From contig JAMDHS010000074.1 in NCBI GenBank assembly GCA_029717555.1, positions 1 through 64,000 on the forward strand: a stretch of DNA of 64,000 nucleotides, written 5' to 3'. The position numbers were made by a program, and so were the translations under genes. This document shows, one piece after another, positions 58,485-64,000 of this stretch (position 1 is the stretch's first letter; each line of letters starts with the position of its first letter). The stretch comes from Peribolospora baueri (Eukaryota; Basidiomycota; Peribolosporomycetes; Peribolosporales; Peribolosporaceae). The notes beneath the pieces were generated by a model. It saw only the letters and a program-made list of their open reading frames with translations. It ran no database searches and was not told where the DNA came from.

Positions 58485-61400
58485 TCAGACTCCACCCTCC
58501 TCTGCCTCGCGCTTCGACACCCTCTCGAGGATACGCACGCACTCCTCTACGTTCTCCCTCCCGTCCCGGAATACCTTCAACGGGACGTGCCCAGGCACGA
58601 TCGCCCTGGCCACCTCGAGGCGGTCGTAGAACGCCTGCACACGTCTCAGCTCCGCCTCGCTCAGTTTCCACGGGTCCGGTGCGGCGTGGTGGAATAGTTC
58701 CACCGCGGACGACGTCGTCAGCACCGACTGGACGCTCTGCGGCTGCGGCTGCGGGGACGAAGCGAATCGCGGACGAGGTTGGCTTGACGGGCTGGTCGAT
58801 TCGGTAGTAGACGACGACGATCCGCTCCAGCTCTCCGCCCGTCCAGAAATCTCGGCTGGACGGTACGATCTACGTTGCGCCGACGACGACGACGTGGGAA
58901 ACCCGCCAGAGACTCCATCCGACAGACTGAAATCCACCGCCGCGTCGCCGTCGCCGTTCCCGCTCGCGCGGCCGTTGTCGTACGAGACGGGCACGGGCCG
59001 GAGGACGTCCGGTCGGCGACGTTCGGAAACGTCTGGCGTCGTGACGTCTCGAATGTAAACGCCGACGACTTGGTCCGGACGCTCGGCTGCCAGCTGCGAG
59101 TACAGCTCCAAATCGCGCTCGCCCGAGTCGCCGACCCTGGGAGGAGGGCCGTTGAGAACAGGGGAAAAAAAACGAGTGAGCCTTCTCGACCTCATGAAGG
59201 GAGGCGGGGGCGAGAAGCAAAATGAGGAGGACGGACGTGTCCAAACAAAGGCTGTGCTGCTCACAAGATGACTGGACGACGCGAGGCGGAAGAGATGTCG
59301 TAACGGATGGGTGAGCGACGCACGGACTTTCGACGGAGCACGGTCGACAACCGGAGCGAGACGGCGGCAAAGACTGGACGCCGTCCTGCCACTCACACTT
59401 GCTTCCCGCAAACTGTCGTAATATCTCTGCAACGGCGCCCCTCTTGCGATCGTCCGCGGGCTCCCACAGGCGGTCCCAGAGCGTCCTTCCGGAGCCGTAG
59501 TCCTTGAGGATGTTCTGTCCCATCGGCAGGCCGGCCGCGTGGAGGAAGCCTCTCGTCACCGTGAGCAGTTCGATGGGGGCGTTGGAGACGTAGTGGAAGC
59601 GCGCGCCTAGAAGGGATAGGGTATTGTACCATGGTATCTTGCCAAAGAAAGAAAAAAAAAATGGGGGCACGTAACGAAAGACGTGCACAGAGCGCAGTCA
59701 GCTCTCGGGTCTGTCGATCGTGACGAAAGGAGGAAGGCAGATGGGACGGATCGGCGGACGCACTCACCATTCCGGGTATCACTAGCTCGGTAAAAGGCTT
59801 CACGAAAACGCCTTGGAACACGGACCGCTTGCCGAGGGACAAGCCCGTGTTCTTGACCGTGTCGTCGATGTCGCTGATGACGCGCAGACCACGATCTCGC
59901 GAGATTTCTAACGTTAAAGAGTCAGTCGAGGAGATGGAAGAAGGTGCGATGCTGGTATGCGCTGGGTATTGCGAGGAGAAGAAATGTGGTACGCCATCGT
60001 TCGACCCGTCCAACGCTGTTTGAGGCACGAGCGCCCCTCTATTCGGCAGCTTGACCGTGACTTTGACGCCTGCTATCTGTGACCGTCGCTCGTCTTGCGT
60101 GCGTTGTATTCGACCATCGACGCACCGCTGAAGGGCCTCGCGAGGGACGACAATCCGACGATGAAACAGGCCTGCTGCATCGCTGGTCATCACCATCCTC
60201 ACCAGAACGTCCTCCTCCTCCTCTTCCCCCAGCTCCTTCATCCTCTCTCGCGCTTCTTCTAGCAGGCCCCCCTGGCCGTCGCCGTACACAGCACGAACTT
60301 CGACGATCACCTGCCGTCCTCCGACGCGATTCTGCCAGAACTCCTCGAGTCGCTCATCGAGCGTGGCACGGAGCTTGGCGAGCTGCTCCTCCGTCTTATC
60401 GCGCCATGCGGCGGAGGGGGTGCCGATACCAGGGACGTAGGCGGCGGAGGCGCCGGCTAGGGAGGAGATGGAGGAGCCGAGACGGGCGAGTCGTCCGCGG
60501 AAGGAAGAAGAGCTGGGGAGCGCAGGTCGGCCGAGCGCTCCTCGTCCGGACGCCTCCTCAAAGTCACCCTCGTCCATCGCGCGCTCGAGCGGCTCATCTA
60601 CTTGCCAGGTCTTCTCATCCTCTGCACCAGATCGGTCCGTCCCAGGGCCGTTCAAGGAGCCCGACGAGGAAGAGTGGTTCGAAACGGGGCCTGCGTCCGA
60701 CTCTGGGCCTGCGGAAACGGAGCGAGCCTTGGGCAGCCCAGCAAGGCTCTTGGCCATCTGGACGAAGATCCTCTGCCCTCGCGTCGGCGTCAAAGTCCGC
60801 TCGGTCACGACGCCGCTGACGAAGACCCAGACGTCCTGCTGCGACGATGGAGACGCGCTGGCGTTTTCCAGATTTTGGCGATCGTGGATCGAAGCTTCCA
60901 CCGCCCAACCGGGAACTAGGAGCACTCGTTCCATACCGGGAAGAGAAGTGGTCGCCCCAGAAGACGAGGAAAAAGAACCCGTCCGCGCAGGACGTACATG
61001 TTGGTCAAAGGCGGGAGGGACGGTAGAAAACGCTGCCGACTGGGATTGGAGAAAATTCGACGGCGCATTAGCGGGTGACGGCATGGAAAGTAGGCACAAG
61101 CCGTCGTCTCCCTTTGAGGAGGAACGTCGGCGTGGCGGACAAGCGCGGCCGCCGTCGTATGGACGCTCTAATTGGGAGGGAGAGAACGCAGCCGACGGCA
61201 CCTGGCGCAGAGTAGGCTGCCCACGGAGCGTGGACTGGTACGCCATCGGTGTAGACTCCTTTTGGAACCCCGTGTATTCTGCACATTCAGCGCTGGTCCC
61301 TGGATTTGCGGGAAAATATTCCAGAGACTTTCTTTGGTTACCGAAGGAGGCGGCGAGAGACGACGGCGTCGACCGAGGCAAGGGCATGTCATGGACGTGA

Positions 61401-61627
61401 GCGGCGGCGGGCGCCGTAAGTGTCGGGATGAGCAGAGACGGGGCGCCTTCCGAAGTCGTCGTTGTCTTCTCCGTCGACGCTAACGTTGCGTTGTTGCCGT
61501 CTTGCATCGGTGTTTGTTCCAGTCCACGTCGTGCATCCCGCTGGTTGGCAGGTTTGCGCAGACGAGTGTTGCGCCCGGCACGTGACGTGTGAGCCCTGAG
61601 ATAAGATCGACCGGAGATGTCGTCCAC
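58485..61627 (-). CDS. APP1: App1-type phosphatidate phosphatase
   Basis: Three exons (59768-61627, 59399-59637, 58485-59136) join in phase to 916 residues. The N-terminal 250 residues are disordered. A conserved domain follows (VLLVPGWAVEASIHD, WVFVSGVVTERTLTP, LDERLEEFWQNRVGGRQVIV), then the catalytic haloacid-dehalogenase-type motif SDIDDTVKNTG (DxDxT), VFVKPFTELVIPGM, FHYVSNAPIELLTVTRGFL and VGDSGERDLELYSQ. This is yeast App1 (Mg2+-dependent phosphatidate phosphatase), a cortical actin-patch protein that converts phosphatidate to diacylglycerol during endocytosis. The second intron uses donor GTGTGA (phase 2); the alternative GTGAGT would break the GDSGE frame. The C-terminal 110 residues are Ser/Pro-rich. 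Confidence 0.93.
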
Positions 61628-62393
61628 ACGACCAGGCCAGACCCATCAGTTCCGAGGGCATTCCTCGTGGACATGCCGCTGATGAGAGGAGCACTTGGCT
61701 CGTGGAGCCTTTTGGCCCGGCATGGTCGTTCTTCGTTCCATTCCATGGTCGTCCTCCGTTCCACTTCATCGGATCTTCGCTCGATCCATTCACATGTCGT
61801 CGATCCGGCGTTGACACTTATTGCTTAGTCACGCACGTCCGCAGTCGGCTGCCGCAGCGTTTGTACTCACATTGACTGTACCTGGCACGTGCTCGTCTCA
61901 GGCGCCTCGGATCGACAAGACGGCGACAGGAAGAGGAAGAACATTTCCGTAGAGAACGAGATTGCTGCTTCCATGTACTCGACGCCACCTTCAGCCTCCG
62001 TCGCGCTCACCATGTGGACCGCGCGGCCTCTCTCGCCCTGGTCTCGCCTCGGCGTGCTCGCGGTGCGAATCAAGGACGAAATCCGATCGTGCAAGAAGAG
62101 CTTACGACGGATGCGGGTGCGTCCGGTGCAAAAGGAGTCTGTCTTTGACTCTCAGACATCATCGGCGACCTCTTTCCAAAACAACTGCCTCCGCTCGCCA
62201 ACCTTTGTTCTCTGACTCTTCTCTGGCTTCCATTTCGCCGGCTGCAAAACTCATCTTCCTTTTTTTTTTCCTCCTCCTCGTCCCCTCTTCCCGACTCTGT
62301 CTTCTCAGCTGATGCGTCTTGACTTCCCCCGCTAGTACCAGGGCCCCCACCACACGTTGAGCATCCCTTTGTCCCCTTCCTCTCCACCTCAGC
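61628..62393. promoter_or_regulatory. Divergent promoter, APP1 / amino-acid permease
   Basis: Region between divergent starts. A T-rich, pyrimidine-rich leader at about 62230-62300 precedes the permease ATG. The open frames in it have no family match that I can see. Confidence 0.55.
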
Positions 62394-64000
62394 ATGTCCA
62401 ACGACTCGGACATCGAAAAGGAGCTCGGGGCGCGGCCCCATGACGCATTCAGCAGCTGGAACTACCCTGACGCTTTCGCACAGGTCACCGTCAGCGAGCA
62501 GCCGGGTCCCGACGAGGAGAAGGCCGGTGTGGTGGGAGGAGACGTTGGTATCAAGGGGTTGGGCGGGAGTGGGGACGAGTCCGGCGTGAAGAGGCGACTC
62601 AAGCAGCGCCACCTGTCCATGATCGCGCTCGGCGGTACCATCGGCACCGGTCTCTTCGTCGGCGTAGGCGGAGCTCTCGCGCAGGCTGGCCCGCTCAACA
62701 CGCTCATGGGCTACTCCATCATGGGCGCCGTCGTGTGGTCTATGATGGTTGCTCTGGGAGAGATGGCGACGCTCTTTCCCGTCGCCGGAGGATTCACTCA
62801 CTACGCCACGCGCTTCATTGACCCCTCCATTGGTTTCGCCATGGGATGGAACTACTGGTACTCGTACGCGATCACCATCCCCACCGAGGTCGTCGCGGCG
62901 GCCATCGTCATCCAGTATTGGGACGTCAATCAGACGATTAACCCGGCCGCATGGATCGTGAGTCGCATAGGGTGTGGCGGACGCAATACATCGAGCGAGC
63001 CAGCTGTCGGTCGCATTTTGATCCTCTCTCCCGTCGTCTCCCTCGTTATGCGTACGGATAGACCATAATGCTCGTCCTCGTTTTCGTCATCAACTTTTTC
63101 GGCGTGCGCTGGTACGGTGAGGCGGAGTTTTGGTTTTCCAGCATCAAAATCATCACCGTCATTGGCTTGATCCTTCTCGGCCTCATAATCGACCTCGGAG
63201 GCGGGCCCAACCATGACCGGCTCGGGTTCAGGTATTGGAAGCACCCCGGCCCCATGGCGCAAATGGACTACCAGATTGACGGTCAAGGCAATATTAGTGA
63301 GCCTTCCTCGGCGAGGTACGCCTGTGCATGAATCGATTGCAAGGGCCAGGCTGATCTCCTCTTCGCATCGCCCCCCCTCCCCCCCTCCAGTCGACCCGGG
63401 CATCCCAGGCGCGAAAGGGCGCTTCCTCTCGTTCTGGAACGTCTTCGTCCAAGCCGCCTTCTCTTTCGCCGGCACCGAGATCATCGGTGTGACGGTCGGT
63501 GAGGCGGAGAACCCGCGCAAGGCGGTGCCGAAAGCGATCAAGCGCGTGTTTTGGCGTATCCTGTTGTTCTACGTCTTGAGCATCTTCTTTGTTGGTCTCC
63601 TCGTACCTTACGTGCGTGTCCGTTTCTGGTACGAGACGAGGCGGGATTGCAGAGGATGGGCGGTCTGAGATGAACACGTCTTCGTCTTTTCTCCAGACGG
63701 ACCCGCGCTTGCTCTCAAACACTAGCACCGCCTCAGCGTCTCCGTTCGTAATCGCGATTCAAGACGCGGGCATCAAGGTGCTCCCACACATCGTCAACGG
63801 CGTCCTCCTCATCACCGCCTGGTCCGCGGCCAACTCGGACATGTATGGTGAGCGAGGGAGTGGTGGGCGGAAGAGCGAAGTGCTGATGATGATAATGATG
63901 ATCTTGCCGTCCCCTCAGCCGCCTCGCGAACAGTATATGCCCTTGCGCTCGAGGATAAGGCGCCCCGGCTGCTGCGCTATTGCACCAAAGGCGGTCTGCC
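62394..64000 (+). CDS. Amino-acid permease (APC/YAT family), 5' part
   Basis: Five exons in the window (62394-62957, 63062-63296, 63391-63611, 63697-63847, 63919-64000) join in phase to about 417 residues; the gene continues beyond the window. A cytosolic N-terminus is followed by LKQRHLSMIALGGTIGTGLF, the diagnostic fungal amino-acid permease motif, then FPVAGGFTHYATRFIDPSIGF, GWNYWYSYAITIPTEVVAAA, FAGTEIIGVTVGEAENPRKA, and SDMYAASRTVYALALEDKAP at the window edge. It imports amino acids at the plasma membrane by proton symport; specificity cannot be read. The intron before 63391 ends in an almost pure C tract. Confidence 0.94.

Overview
The window is GC-rich nuclear DNA from a filamentous or dimorphic fungus, most likely a basidiomycete. 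Genes are dense and mostly split by short introns (about 50-150 nt) with GTRNGY-type donors. Many proteins carry long disordered Ser/Pro/Ala/Gln-rich extensions on well-known fungal cores. I read seventeen gene models by joining exons on splice sites and checking that reading phase holds across every junction. I cannot place the species more closely from sequence alone.

Layout, left to right. A truncated PDK1/Pkh-type kinase (11-1126, +). A four-exon secreted double-psi beta-barrel protein (2894-3897, -), which shares a divergent promoter with a Cdc14-type septation initiation network subunit (5130-7319, +). A Prm10/ThrE-type membrane protein with a very long disordered N-terminus (7937-12260, -), divergent from a Rossmann-fold NAD(P)-binding reductase (13779-15432, +). 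A Rom2-type RhoGEF with DEP, DH, PH and CNH domains (16248-22208, +), then a small unrecognised gene (22774-23141, +). Next is a transposon graveyard (about 23.8-25.2 kb) with a Ty1/Copia fragment and LINE reverse-transcriptase pieces in opposing orientations that form foldbacks. After it come an Rgd2-type F-BAR/DEP/RhoGAP protein (25682-29989, +), an M50B-like intramembrane metalloprotease (30965-33195, -), the decapping factor Pat1 (34688-38320, -) head-to-head with the exocytic SM protein Sec1 (38893-42469, +), a ZIP zinc transporter (43642-46405, +) and an allantoate-permease-type MFS carrier (47224-50154, +). The right end holds a 1611-residue RA-PH protein (51153-56370, -), the LYR-motif complex II assembly factor SDHAF1/Sdh6 (57661-58260, +), an App1-type phosphatidate phosphatase (58485-61627, -) and the 5' part of an amino-acid permease (62394-64000, +).

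Several genes act on related processes: Pkh kinase, RhoGEF, F-BAR RhoGAP, SIN subunit, Sec1 and an RA-PH adaptor all serve polarity, cell-wall signalling, septation or exocytosis. The RhoGEF and RhoGAP are neighbours separated only by the small gene and the transposon island. This is suggestive linkage, not evidence of a cluster. I see no bacterial-style system, CRISPR array, rRNA or tRNA gene. The best leads are the nested LINE foldbacks, the E-box palindrome at 4.9 kb, the RhoGAP without a recognisable arginine finger, the RA-PH protein, and the small gene with a frame conflict.
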